Part shown: positions 1 to 7,524 of the stretch, in pieces
How positions within the stretch are numbered: position 1 is the first letter of the stretch
How the letters are laid out: every line of letters starts with the position of its first letter
Source of the DNA: RGIG9060 sp045645985
GTDB lineage: Bacteria > Spirochaetota > Spirochaetia > Treponematales > Treponemataceae
DNA: 64,000 nt
NCBI GenBank assembly: GCA_045645985.1
Contig: JAZRJV010000026.1
Location: 28,283-92,282 of the forward strand
Direction: 5' to 3'
Translations under genes and position numbers: made by a program
The notes under the pieces: model-generated
The model's input: only the letters and a program-made list of their open reading frames with translations
Told to the model about the DNA's origin: nothing
Databases searched by the model: none

Positions 1-1
1 T

Positions 2-97
2 GCAGAACTCACCGAGGAAGAAAAAAATAAAATTTCTCACAGAGGCAAAGCTGTAAAAGAAGTAATGGAAGCTTTTAAGCAATTCAATCTTTTTTAG
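2..97 (+). CDS. rdgB: C-terminal end of XTP/dITP pyrophosphatase (Ham1/RdgB family), 5' truncated by window
   Basis: Reading frame 2 is open from the window edge to TAG at 95-97 and encodes 31 residues. It carries the block LTEEEKNKISHRGKA, which matches the conserved C-terminal end of RdgB/Ham1 house-cleaning nucleotide pyrophosphatases (family knowledge: LTPEEKN-ISHRGKAL). The enzyme removes non-canonical purine triphosphates such as dITP and XTP from the nucleotide pool. The last 14 bases overlap the 3' end of the convergent methyltransferase gene. Only the tail is visible, so the call rests on this one motif. Confidence 0.75.
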   Translation, partial: AELTEEEKNKISHRGKAVKEVMEAFKQFNLF

Positions 98-767
98 TAA
101 AAATCAAAAGATTTTTATCAACTTGTTGTATAAATTCTAAACCTGCATTTTTGCAACAAGTGATAAGTCCTTCTTTTGAATAAAAAGTTACATGAGTGGT
201 ATCTTCTTTGTACCACCATGTAGCAAATTTTTTTGAAGTTTTTTCAAAATCATCTTCTGAATAAAAAATTTGTGTCTGAACTGCCAAAATTCCGTCAGTT
301 TTTAACAAAGAATAAATGTGTTTAAAACTTTCGATAGGATTTTCAAAATGTTCAGCAACTTCTAAACAAGTGATAAGAGAATAAAAATTTTCTTTTGGCG
401 TAAAATCTTTTGTAAAAAATAAATCCCACCCTTCTATAACTTCAAAATCACAGTATTTTTGTTTTACTAATTCAACTAAACAAGGATTTGGTCCAGAACC
501 ATAATCTAAATAAGTGTGATTTTTTTCTTTTGTGGCAGATAAAACTTCTTCAAAAAACTTTTCTAAATAAGTTTTATATCCATTATCTTCCAAAGTATTA
601 TTATGAAGTAAATATCTATCAAGTTGATTTTCTTCTGAAAGCAAAAATTCTTCACTTAAAAAAACGGATTTGCAAAAATCACAATAGTAATATTTTTTAT
701 CTTTAACACAAAACTGTGAATTTATTTGAGAATTACAGCATTTACATAAAAATTTTTCAAAAAACAT
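84..767 (-). CDS. Zinc-finger class I SAM methyltransferase
   Basis: The product is 227 aa. An N-terminal cysteine cluster (CKCC near residue 8 and CDFC near residue 29) looks like a small zinc ribbon. It is followed by a Rossmann methyltransferase core with the SAM-binding block YLDYGSGPNP and the Methyltransf_23-type stretch CLEVAEHFENP. The same zinc-ribbon plus methyltransferase layout forms the C-terminal third of the fusion protein at 53969-56548. The gene is divergent from flaB1, and the two promoters overlap. A TATAAT box ends 6 nt before the ATG with no Shine-Dalgarno, so the mRNA is probably leaderless. The substrate is unknown. Flagellin or glycan methylation is possible only by location. 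Confidence 0.8.
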   Translation of the reverse strand: MFFEKFLCKCCNSQINSQFCVKDKKYYYCDFCKSVFLSEEFLLSEENQLDRYLLHNNTLEDNGYKTYLEKFFEEVLSATKEKNHTYLDYGSGPNPCLVELVKQKYCDFEVIEGWDLFFTKDFTPKENFYSLITCLEVAEHFENPIESFKHIYSLLKTDGILAVQTQIFYSEDDFEKTSKKFATWWYKEDTTHVTFYSKEGLITCCKNAGLEFIQQVDKNLLIFTKKD

Positions 768-773
768 AAAAAA

Positions 774-802
774 ATTATATAAAATTTTAAAAAAAAAGTT
801 AA
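774..802 (-). promoter_or_regulatory. Sigma-70-type promoter of the methyltransferase gene
   Basis: On the minus strand TATAAT (774-779) sits 17 nt from a weak -35 TTAACT (797-802). The ATG begins 6 nt after the -10 box, leaving no room for a Shine-Dalgarno. It overlaps the sigma-28 promoter of flaB1 on the other strand. Confidence 0.5.
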
Positions 803-826
803 GTTTTTTGAAGTGTCTGCCGATAA
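800..826 (+). promoter_or_regulatory. Sigma-28 (FliA) promoter of flaB1
   Basis: TAAGTTTT at 800-807, an 11-nt spacer, then GCCGATAA at 819-826. The -10 is a perfect match to the flagellar sigma-28 consensus and the -35 differs at one position. It implies a leader of about 155 nt before flaB1. Confidence 0.88.
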
Positions 827-892
827 GAAAAATAGAAAACTGTATTTTTCACGTATGTAGCCTTAAAATCGTGCATTATACTTTTTTTGCAG

Positions 893-926
893 GTTTGATA
901 CAATCGTTTTTACGCTTGTATCAAAC
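893..926 (+). other. Perfect 11-bp hairpin in the flaB1 leader
   Basis: GTTTGATACAA (893-903) and TTGTATCAAAC (916-926) are perfect inverted repeats with a 12-nt loop. It lies in the transcribed leader downstream of the sigma-28 promoter and is not followed by a T-tract, so it is more likely a stabilising or protein-binding stem than a terminator. Confidence 0.6.
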
Positions 927-938
927 ATCTTAAAACAA

Positions 939-984
939 AGGACGGAACGGATTCTGTCCTAAAATTATATTTCCATGGAGGAAA
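939..984 (+). promoter_or_regulatory. Two candidate CsrA-binding hairpins in the flaB1 leader
   Basis: Hairpin 1: AGGACGGAA (939-947) pairs with TTCTGTCCT (952-960), leaving the tetraloop CGGA preceded by A (ACGGA). Hairpin 2: TTTCC (970-974) pairs with GGAAA (980-984), leaving the loop ATGGA. It contains most of the Shine-Dalgarno GGAGG (977-981). CsrA recognises GGA in hairpin loops, and this two-site layout with one site over the ribosome binding site matches the known hag leader of Bacillus subtilis. csrA and fliW are nearby. Confidence 0.6.
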
Positions 985-987
985 ATT

Positions 988-1848
988 ATGGTTATCAACC
1001 ACAACATGTCAGCAATGTATTCCAATCGTACTTTGGGTGTTACAAACAACAACATTCAAAAAGATATGGAAAAACTTTCATCAGGAATGCGTATCAATCG
1101 CGCAGGTGATGATGCTTCAGGACTCGCAGTTTCAGAAAAAATGCGTAGCCAAATTAGAGGTTTGAATCAAGCTTCACAAAACGCTTCTAACGCTATCAGT
1201 TTTATCCAAACAACAGAAGGATACTTACAATCAACAACTGATATCGTTCAAAGAATCCGTGAATTAGCAGTTCAAGCTTCAAACGGTATCTATACTGATG
1301 AAGACAGAATGCAGATTCAGGTTGAAGTTTCTCAGTTGGTTGCAGAAGTTGACCGTATCGCTTCACAAGCACAATTCAACGGTATGAATATGCTTACAGG
1401 TCGTTTTGCACAGTCAAATGGTGAAAATGTAGTTACAGCTTCTATGTGGTTCCATATCGGTTCTAACATGGATCAAAGAACTCAAGTTTTCATCGGAACA
1501 ATGACATCAACATCACTTGGTCTTAAAGAATTGGGAACTGAAAATATTATGAGTCTTGCTGCTCCGGATGATGCCAACCGTGCCATCGGTACTCTTGATG
1601 AAGCATTGAAAAAACTTAACAAACAAAGAGCAGACCTTGGTGCTTACCAAAACCGTCTTGAACACACTGTTAACGGAATTGATATTGGAGCTGAAAATCT
1701 TCAAGCTGCTGAATCACGCATCCGTGACACAGATATGGCTGCTCAAATGGTTGAGTTCACTAAGAATCAAGTTCTTACACAATCTGGTACAGCTATGTTG
1801 GCTCAGGCTAACGCACAAAGCCAGAATGTATTATCTTTGCTTAGATAG
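988..1848 (+). CDS. flaB: Flagellin FlaB, periplasmic flagellar filament core (copy 1)
   Basis: The product is 286 aa. The N-terminal D0/D1 region begins MVINHNMSAMYSNRTLGV and continues with the conserved SSGMRINRAGDDASGLAVSEKMR block. The C-terminal D0 region ends in the flagellin motif MVEFTKNQVLTQSGTAMLAQAN and NVLSLLR. The short middle is typical of spirochaete core flagellins, which lack long surface domains because the filament lies in the periplasm. No signal peptide is present, as expected for export through the flagellar type III system. The Shine-Dalgarno GGAGG sits 6 nt before the ATG. It is transcribed from the sigma-28 promoter at 800-826 and probably controlled at translation by CsrA. 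The paralogue at 2156 is closely similar at both ends. Confidence 0.97.
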   Translation: MVINHNMSAMYSNRTLGVTNNNIQKDMEKLSSGMRINRAGDDASGLAVSEKMRSQIRGLNQASQNASNAISFIQTTEGYLQSTTDIVQRIRELAVQASNGIYTDEDRMQIQVEVSQLVAEVDRIASQAQFNGMNMLTGRFAQSNGENVVTASMWFHIGSNMDQRTQVFIGTMTSTSLGLKELGTENIMSLAAPDDANRAIGTLDEALKKLNKQRADLGAYQNRLEHTVNGIDIGAENLQAAESRIRDTDMAAQMVEFTKNQVLTQSGTAMLAQANAQSQNVLSLLR

Positions 1849-1898
1849 TGTGCTGGTTATGGAAAGATAAAATTCTTTTCATTATCAAAGTTTGAAAA

Positions 1899-1917
1899 GG
1901 AAGGGATATTCCCTTCC
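1899..1917 (+). terminator. 8-bp hairpin after flaB1, possible weak terminator
   Basis: GGAAGGGA (1899-1906) and TCCCTTCC (1910-1917) form a tight GC-rich stem 50 nt after the flaB1 stop. No clean T-tract follows, so it may protect or process the 3' end rather than terminate. The 307-nt flaB1-flaB2 gap otherwise holds only the flaB2 promoter and leader. Confidence 0.4.
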
Positions 1918-1991
1918 CTTTCAAGCGGATGGTTCTTACTCAACATTTTTTACATCCCGCAAAAAAAAATCATAAAAAAACTCCATTTTTT

Positions 1992-2020
1992 TTGAATTAT
2001 ACTATGGACGATTTTATACT
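1992..2020 (+). promoter_or_regulatory. Sigma-70-type promoter of flaB2
   Basis: TTGAAT (1992-1997), a 17-nt spacer and TATACT (2015-2020). A second TATAAT lies at 2029-2034 without a good -35. No sigma-28 box is seen, so the two flagellin genes appear to use different sigma factors. Confidence 0.6.
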
Positions 2021-2092
2021 TATGGTAGTATAATACTGTTTGACGCAACAAGACAAAAATATAAAAAGGCGCATTTTTTATATTTTTTCTTG

Positions 2093-2155
2093 CTAAAAGC
2101 ACGGAATTGCTTTTAGGTCATAGTTTGAAAAAACTAAATCACATGGAGGCGATTT
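2093..2155 (+). promoter_or_regulatory. Two candidate CsrA-binding hairpins in the flaB2 leader
   Basis: Hairpin 1: CTAAAAGCA (2093-2101) pairs perfectly with TGCTTTTAG (2108-2116), with loop CGGAAT and A as the last stem base (ACGGA again). Hairpin 2: AAATC (2136-2140) pairs with GATTT (2151-2155), and its loop ACATGGAGGC carries the whole Shine-Dalgarno. Stem sequences differ completely from the flaB1 leader, but the ACGGA loop and the SD-in-loop arrangement are kept. Confidence 0.6.
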
Positions 2156-3010
2156 ATGATTATCAATCATAATATGAGTTCTATGTATGCAAATCGCACT
2201 TTGGGAGTTTCAAATTCTCAACTTGCTGGCAACATTGAAAAACTCAGTTCCGGTCAGCGCATCAACAAGGCCGGCGATGATGCTTCAGGATTAGCAGTAT
2301 CAGAAAAAATGCGCTCACAAATTCGTGGTTTGAACCAAGCAGAAAGAAATATCCAAAACGGTGTTTCTTTTATTCAAACAACTGAAGGATATTTGTCAGA
2401 AACAACAGATATCTTACAGAGAATCCGCGAATTAGCTGTTCAATCTGCAAACGGTATTTATACTGATGAAGATAGAATGCAAATTCAAGTTGAAGTTTCT
2501 CAACTTGTAGCAGAAGTTGACAGAATTGCTTCACAAGCACAATTCAACGGAATGAACATGTTGACAGGTGCTTTCGCAAGAGATTCAGCAGCAGGTCGTG
2601 TTATGCAATTCCAAATTGGTGCAAATGTTGACCAAAATGAACAAGTTTTCATTGGAACAATGACAGCTCAAGCACTTGGATTAACAGGAACACAAGGTTC
2701 TGATGAAAGAATTTCTATTGCTTCACCAGATGCTGCAAATATGTCAATCGCAACATTAGATAATGCAATGAAATCTGTAAACAGACAAAGAGCAGATTTA
2801 GGTGCTTATCAAAATCGTTTTGAAATTGCTGCTAAAGGTATTGCAGTTGCTGCAGAAAACCTTCAAGCTGCAGAATCACGCATTCGTGACTCTGACATGG
2901 CAAGCGAAATGGTAGAGTATACAAAAAACCAGATCCTCACACAATCTGGAACAGCTATGCTCGTACAAGCAAATTCTCAATCACAAAATGTATTGAGATT
3001 GCTTAGCTAA
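2156..3010 (+). CDS. flaB: Flagellin FlaB, periplasmic flagellar filament core (copy 2)
   Basis: The product is 284 aa and a paralogue of the 988-1848 product. It starts MIINHNMSSMYANRTLGVSN, has the same INKAGDDASGLAVSEKMRSQIRGLNQ block and ends TQSGTAMLVQANSQSQNVLRLLS. The central part (about residues 140-200) is where the two copies diverge. GGAGG lies 6 nt before the ATG. Spirochaetes usually build the core filament from several FlaB isoforms surrounded by FlaA, and a flaA gene is present at 49666-50712. No obvious terminator follows, so transcription may run on into flaG and fliD. Confidence 0.97.
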   Translation: MIINHNMSSMYANRTLGVSNSQLAGNIEKLSSGQRINKAGDDASGLAVSEKMRSQIRGLNQAERNIQNGVSFIQTTEGYLSETTDILQRIRELAVQSANGIYTDEDRMQIQVEVSQLVAEVDRIASQAQFNGMNMLTGAFARDSAAGRVMQFQIGANVDQNEQVFIGTMTAQALGLTGTQGSDERISIASPDAANMSIATLDNAMKSVNRQRADLGAYQNRFEIAAKGIAVAAENLQAAESRIRDSDMASEMVEYTKNQILTQSGTAMLVQANSQSQNVLRLLS

Positions 3011-3067
3011 TAAGAATTAGACATTAAAGAGATTTCTGGATGTCATCTTTTTAATGAAAAGCATATC

Positions 3068-3095
3068 GACGAAGGAGGTGCGCCCCTCTTTCGTC
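3068..3095 (+). other. Strong hairpin burying a perfect Shine-Dalgarno sequence between flaB2 and flaG
   Basis: GACGAAGGAGG (3068-3078) pairs with CCTCTTTCGTC (3085-3095) with one G-U pair and a 6-nt loop. The left arm contains AAGGAGGTG, fully complementary to the usual 16S 3' end, yet no start codon follows at useful spacing. No T-tract follows. It may mark the 3' end of flaB2 mRNA or act as an RNA processing or regulatory element. Confidence 0.5.
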
Positions 3096-3149
3096 TGTGT
3101 TGCTTTGAAATGGATAACATTGGATGTTTTCCAAAAATGGAGGCCCATA

Positions 3150-3515
3150 ATGAGTTTAAGCATAAACATGGTTGGGCAAAATTTGGCAATGGATGGCCGC
3201 ACAAATACAAATTCTGATGTGATAAAACACATTACCTCTGGTTATACTCCACCAGAAAATGTAAATAAGGAAGCAGCCTCCGTAGCGGAAGATTTTGCTG
3301 ATTTAGATTATCAGGTTTCTCAATTACAGAAGATTTCTGATCAGATGGGTAGAAAGTTGCAATTTAATGTTAACAAGGAACTTAACAAGGTTATCGTTAA
3401 AGTTGTAGACCCAAATACAGATCAGGTTATAAAAGAAATTCCATCAGCGGATATTCAGAAGCTGCAATTAAGACTAAAAGAAGCATTAGGTCTTTTAGTT
3501 GACGAAAAAATTTAG
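3150..3515 (+). CDS. flaG: Flagellar protein FlaG
   Basis: I place the start at ATG 3150, giving 121 aa starting MSLSINMVGQNLAMD, because ATGGAGG ends 6 nt before it. An upstream in-frame ATG at 3054 lacks a ribosome site and adds a non-conserved stretch spanning the hairpin. The C-terminal half matches FlaG: KLQFNVNKELNKVIVKVVDPNTDQVIKEIPSADIQKLQLRLKE in conserved order, with the IKEIPS(A/E)-(D/E) motif. FlaG affects filament length in other bacteria; its exact role is unclear. It lies directly upstream of fliD, the usual arrangement. Confidence 0.9.
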   Translation: MSLSINMVGQNLAMDGRTNTNSDVIKHITSGYTPPENVNKEAASVAEDFADLDYQVSQLQKISDQMGRKLQFNVNKELNKVIVKVVDPNTDQVIKEIPSADIQKLQLRLKEALGLLVDEKI

Positions 3516-3543
3516 CTTTTATTTGGAACTTTGATTATTACAG

Positions 3544-5502
3544 ATGGCAGATATAAATATACCTGGTGTTAGTGATAAATATAAAACAAATGATCTCGTA
3601 AAAAGCCTTGTTGAAGTTGAAAAAATACCTCTAAAAAGAGAACAAGAAAAGTTAGAGGGTTATAAAACCGAGCAGGCAAATTGGCGTCGCGTAAACCAAT
3701 ATATGAGTTCATTGAGAGAATCAACAAGAACATTATACTCATTTAATAATCCTTTTAATGAAAGGATTGCGGAATCTACTGACGAAAGAGCAATTACAGC
3801 CACTGCAGAAAGAGATGCAACTGTAGAAACTTTCAAAATTGATGTAGATCAAATTGCTACAGCAGATAGATTTTTGTCAGGTAATATCGAAAGAGATAGA
3901 AAGATTCCAGAGGGAATGTATCAATTTAAGGTTGGAGACAAGACTGTTACTTATCGCTTCAAGGGTGGGAAAGTCTCTGATTTTTCAGAAGGCTTAAACA
4001 AAAGAGGAAACGGAGTAATAAAATCTTCAATTATTGGTGTCTCAAAAAACGAAAGCGCATTATTGATTGAATCACTAAAAACCGGTGAAGAAAATAAACT
4101 TATTCTGGAAGATGCTTCTCTTGACTTGGCAGTTGATTTGAACATGGTTCAAAAAATACAAGCCGAAAAAACACCTTTTGCACAAAACATAAATAAAAAT
4201 ATCGATCCTGAAACAAAAATAGAAATTCCTCTTCCTGATGCGATTAAAAATCAACAAGGTTTAGCAGTTGAATTTACTGTAAAAACAGTTCCTGTTGAAG
4301 ATATAACTATCGCATGGAACAACAGACCTACAGGTCCAGTTTTACCATTTCCAGGAAATATTGAATTTAAAGATGTAACTATCAACAATGAAGAATCTGA
4401 CACTACTCTCCCCCCAGAACCGCCTAAAGAAATAAGATTTCCGGTTACTGACAGTAGTGCTTTATATATTAAAAAATCTGATGGAACAATACTTCCTTTA
4501 GAAAGTATACCACAAGATAACGAAAGTAAACTTTACACAATAAATTTAAGTGATTATGAAGATATAACATCGATTTTAGTTAATAATCGAAACACAGGAA
4601 AACAACTTCAAATTGAAGGATTGGCATCTTACAATATTTCTGCAAATTTAGGATTTGAACCTTTACATCCTGTTTCAGTTGCCAAAAATGCAAAATTTCG
4701 TTACGAGGGCATTCCAATGAATCGTCCTACAAATGAAATTGATGATGTAGTTCCTCATGTTACTCTTCAACTTCACTCAACAACAGATAGAACTGCAAAT
4801 ATCAGCATTAAAAATGACACAGAAAGTGCAAAAGATGCTTTGATTACTTTTGTTGGAAATTACAATCAACTTATGGCCGAATTAAATATTTTAACTCAAA
4901 ATAAGCCAGAAATCGTTGATGAATTAGAGTATTTTACAGAAGAAGAAAGCGAAAAAGCAAAAGAACGACTTGGAGTTTTTCAGTCTGAATTTTCACTAAA
5001 AAGTAGCAAAAGTTCGCTTCAGCAAATTATTACAAATTCTTACATGCCAGAAGAAAATTTTACAATCAGAACTTTGGCTCAAGTTGGTATCGCTTCAAAA
5101 ACAGGTGTTTCCACAGGTGCGTCCCCAGCCCAAATGCGTGGATACATGGAAATTGACGAAAAAAAACTAGACGAAGCCTTAGAAAATAACATGGACGAAG
5201 TGAAAAATCTTTTTGGATATGACACAAACGACGATAAAATTATCGATGCGGGAATTGCATACAAAATGGATCAAACTTTGCTTGCTTATGTTCAAACAGG
5301 TGGGATTCTTGCAATGAAAGATTCTGCAATAGAAAGAAATATCTCGAACACAGAAACAAAAATTGAACGATTAGAAGTTCAAGTTGCAAATAAAGAAGCT
5401 GACCTAAAACGAAAGTATGGAAATATGGAATCCACACTAAACAACTTGGAATCACAGGCAAGTTCAATTTCAAACTTTGCAAATCAAAATAGTAAACAAT
5501 AA
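3544..5502 (+). CDS. fliD: Flagellar filament cap protein FliD (hook-associated protein 2)
   Basis: The product is 652 aa. It has a FliD N-terminal domain (residues about 1-105; MADINIPGVSDKYKTNDLVKSLVEVEK, then coiled coil with the WRRVNQYMSSLR segment). A long variable middle follows, then a FliD C-terminal domain from about residue 420 to the end, with an extended C-terminal coiled coil. FliD caps the growing filament and guides flagellin folding. It is longer than the E. coli protein (about 468 aa), as common in spirochaetes. A run of prolines near residue 295 (LPPEPPKE) marks a linker in the variable middle. It follows flaG by 28 nt. Confidence 0.93.
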   Translation: MADINIPGVSDKYKTNDLVKSLVEVEKIPLKREQEKLEGYKTEQANWRRVNQYMSSLRESTRTLYSFNNPFNERIAESTDERAITATAERDATVETFKIDVDQIATADRFLSGNIERDRKIPEGMYQFKVGDKTVTYRFKGGKVSDFSEGLNKRGNGVIKSSIIGVSKNESALLIESLKTGEENKLILEDASLDLAVDLNMVQKIQAEKTPFAQNINKNIDPETKIEIPLPDAIKNQQGLAVEFTVKTVPVEDITIAWNNRPTGPVLPFPGNIEFKDVTINNEESDTTLPPEPPKEIRFPVTDSSALYIKKSDGTILPLESIPQDNESKLYTINLSDYEDITSILVNNRNTGKQLQIEGLASYNISANLGFEPLHPVSVAKNAKFRYEGIPMNRPTNEIDDVVPHVTLQLHSTTDRTANISIKNDTESAKDALITFVGNYNQLMAELNILTQNKPEIVDELEYFTEEESEKAKERLGVFQSEFSLKSSKSSLQQIITNSYMPEENFTIRTLAQVGIASKTGVSTGASPAQMRGYMEIDEKKLDEALENNMDEVKNLFGYDTNDDKIIDAGIAYKMDQTLLAYVQTGGILAMKDSAIERNISNTETKIERLEVQVANKEADLKRKYGNMESTLNNLESQASSISNFANQNSKQ

Positions 5503-5521
5503 TTTTTTTTAGGAGAATTAA

Positions 5522-6118
5522 ATGGAAATTTTTATCAATGATACAAAAGCTGATATCACTTTAGAAAATGAAAAAACAGTAGAAGATATTTTAAAAGGAA
5601 TCGAAACTGAATGTGAAAAAATCGATGCTACAATTATCGGAGTTTCTATCGATGGAACTGAAATTGATGCTGAAGAATTAACAAATAGATTTTCTGATTC
5701 TATTGATGATATTTCAACTTTATCAATTACAACAATTTGTAAAGAAGATATTGTTTTTTACTTCAAATCCATAAATGAAAATTTAACCGATTTAGAAGAT
5801 AATCTAACTGAAATTCCAGTTTTACTTCAATCTGGAAAGGAAAAAGAAGCATCTGATGTTGTAAAAACTTTTGCAGAATGTTTTGATAATTTTTGCAAGG
5901 CTGTTACACTATCTTCACTTTTTGCAGATTATTTTGAAAACACAAAAGATAAAGCTCAAAAAATTTCTGATTTCTTGGCGGACTTTGCACCAATTCTTAG
6001 CGATTTTGAAAATGCTTTCAAAGACAAGGATACAGTTTTAATCGGAGATTTATCAGAATACGAAATTGCTCCACGAATTTCACAAATGAAAGAATTTTGT
6101 GAAGATTTCATAAAATAA
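5522..6118 (+). CDS. Unknown acidic protein in the fliD operon (FliS/FliT position)
   Basis: The product is 198 aa and I do not recognise it. The start is supported by AGGAG 8 nt upstream. It is acidic and predicted mostly helical, with no signal peptide, membrane segment or cysteine motif. The N-terminal 60 residues look like a small beta-rich domain (MEIFINDTKADITLENEKTV), followed by helices. The position right after fliD is where many bacteria encode the export chaperones FliS or FliT. From memory an equivalent unknown gene follows fliD in Treponema pallidum. A chaperone or assembly role is inference from position only. Confidence 0.75.
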   Translation: MEIFINDTKADITLENEKTVEDILKGIETECEKIDATIIGVSIDGTEIDAEELTNRFSDSIDDISTLSITTICKEDIVFYFKSINENLTDLEDNLTEIPVLLQSGKEKEASDVVKTFAECFDNFCKAVTLSSLFADYFENTKDKAQKISDFLADFAPILSDFENAFKDKDTVLIGDLSEYEIAPRISQMKEFCEDFIK

Positions 6119-6149
6119 AGATTATACTTTGTATATCATTGGAGGAGTT

Positions 6150-7220
6150 ATGTTTTTACAAATTCAATTTTCGCCACAAGTTGAAACAATGAGATACTCC
6201 ATCGCATATATTGCTTTATTTTTAGTTATTTTTGCTGGAATAATAGTTTTTTTTACAAACTTTTTTGTAAAACATCTGGAAACAAAGAAAAAGAAAAATT
6301 TATTAAATCCAAACAGAAAAACAACAAGAAGAGATATTTCAACTATCGCACAATCGTTAAATTTAACAAGTGAAGAAAAAAACTTTTTATGGGAATTGTG
6401 TCAAAAAAATTCAATAAAAAATCTTTGCGTAGAATTAAAGGATGAAAATTTAATTGACTCAATTTTCAAAAAAGAATTTTCGCTTGTAAAAAACGACGAA
6501 AAACTTACAACTTTGTTGTTTTCAGTACGAAATAAAATTGATTTTCAAAAAAATTCTAGCATGGTTTTAAATTCAAGTAGAATTATTCCTGCAAATATAG
6601 AAATGACACTTATTGTAAACGAAAATCGCTACAAAACAACTTTAATTGAAAACACTAAAGAAGGATTGATTTTATCTGCACCAAAAGATATTTCAGGAAA
6701 TGATATTGATATTCCAGCTTTATCAAAAATCAACTTAGTTTTTTCACTTACTAACCATGTTGCTTACGATATGACTTCTCGCTTAATTCGTTATCAAACT
6801 CGAGTTATAAAAGAAATAATTACTTCTCACTCAACGAATATTTCAATTTTGCACAGAAGAAATTTTTCACGATTATCTTTTGATACTAAATGTATTTTTA
6901 GTGCTGTTCAAGTTATCACAGATGATGCGAAAAAAGACAATGTAATTGAATACAAACCTTTGGAGAAAAAACACATAGGAAAACTTACTGATATTTCTGC
7001 AGAAGGTTGCTGTCTTGAAACTGAATTGCCAATAAAACCAAATCAATATATTTACATTGAATTAGATTTATATCCAAATGAAAAAGCTACTCTCATTGGA
7101 AAAATCGTAGCTTCCGAAATAAATAAAAGAAATAATTTGCACATATTACACATAAAATTTGTAAAAATTGACGCTAAAACTAAAAACAAGATTTTTTCTT
7201 TAGTTTACGATTATATATAA
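6150..7220 (+). CDS. Membrane-anchored PilZ-domain c-di-GMP receptor
   Basis: I choose ATG 6150 (356 aa, MFLQIQFSPQVE) because GGAGG lies at 6141-6145. An in-frame start at 6129 has no ribosome site. One transmembrane helix lies at about residues 15-40. The C-terminal third is a PilZ domain with both c-di-GMP binding motifs intact: RNFSR (RxxxR) and DISAEG (DxSxxG). A YcgR-like N-terminal region precedes it. PilZ proteins bind c-di-GMP and in spirochaetes affect motility. The place in a flagellar operon suggests a brake or motor-control role, which is inference. Confidence 0.88.
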   Translation: MFLQIQFSPQVETMRYSIAYIALFLVIFAGIIVFFTNFFVKHLETKKKKNLLNPNRKTTRRDISTIAQSLNLTSEEKNFLWELCQKNSIKNLCVELKDENLIDSIFKKEFSLVKNDEKLTTLLFSVRNKIDFQKNSSMVLNSSRIIPANIEMTLIVNENRYKTTLIENTKEGLILSAPKDISGNDIDIPALSKINLVFSLTNHVAYDMTSRLIRYQTRVIKEIITSHSTNISILHRRNFSRLSFDTKCIFSAVQVITDDAKKDNVIEYKPLEKKHIGKLTDISAEGCCLETELPIKPNQYIYIELDLYPNEKATLIGKIVASEINKRNNLHILHIKFVKIDAKTKNKIFSLVYDYI

Positions 7221-7260
7221 ATATTGACCATAACTTATTGTTGGAGTATTATCTTTAATT

Positions 7261-7524
7261 ATGACAGTTTTAGATATCAAAGACATTTCTACAGAAGACG
7301 CATATATTTATTATCGAAAAACATATTTAGGAACTGCAATTTTAGAATTACAATCAAAACCAGTTGAAGTTCCTATAAGATTTTTGATAGAAACAGAACC
7401 TACAGGCAAAAAAAATATAGAAGTAAATCTCAAAAAAGATATTTTGTATCCAATTTTGCCAGTTGTAAAAGAAATAAAAAAAACAATTCTTTCAATATCT
7501 GATTCAGGAAAATTGCCATGTTAG
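7261..7524 (+). CDS. Small conserved-looking unknown protein upstream of tsaE
   Basis: The product is 87 aa, with no recognised domain, signal or metal-binding motif. Its stop overlaps the tsaE start by 7 nt, typical of translational coupling. A GGAG at 7242-7245 lies about 15 nt upstream of the ATG, farther than usual, so the exact start is uncertain. Sequence composition matches its neighbours. No function is proposed. Confidence 0.6.
   Translation: MTVLDIKDISTEDAYIYYRKTYLGTAILELQSKPVEVPIRFLIETEPTGKKNIEVNLKKDILYPILPVVKEIKKTILSISDSGKLPC

Noticed and set aside
2006..2034. TATAAT at 2029-2034 as the main flaB2 promoter
   Set aside because: No acceptable -35 lies 16-18 nt upstream, whereas TTGAAT-N17-TATACT just before it is complete.
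3054..3149. Upstream start for flaG at 3054
   Set aside because: It would read through the strong hairpin. The added residues do not resemble FlaG, and the site lacks a Shine-Dalgarno, unlike ATG 3150.
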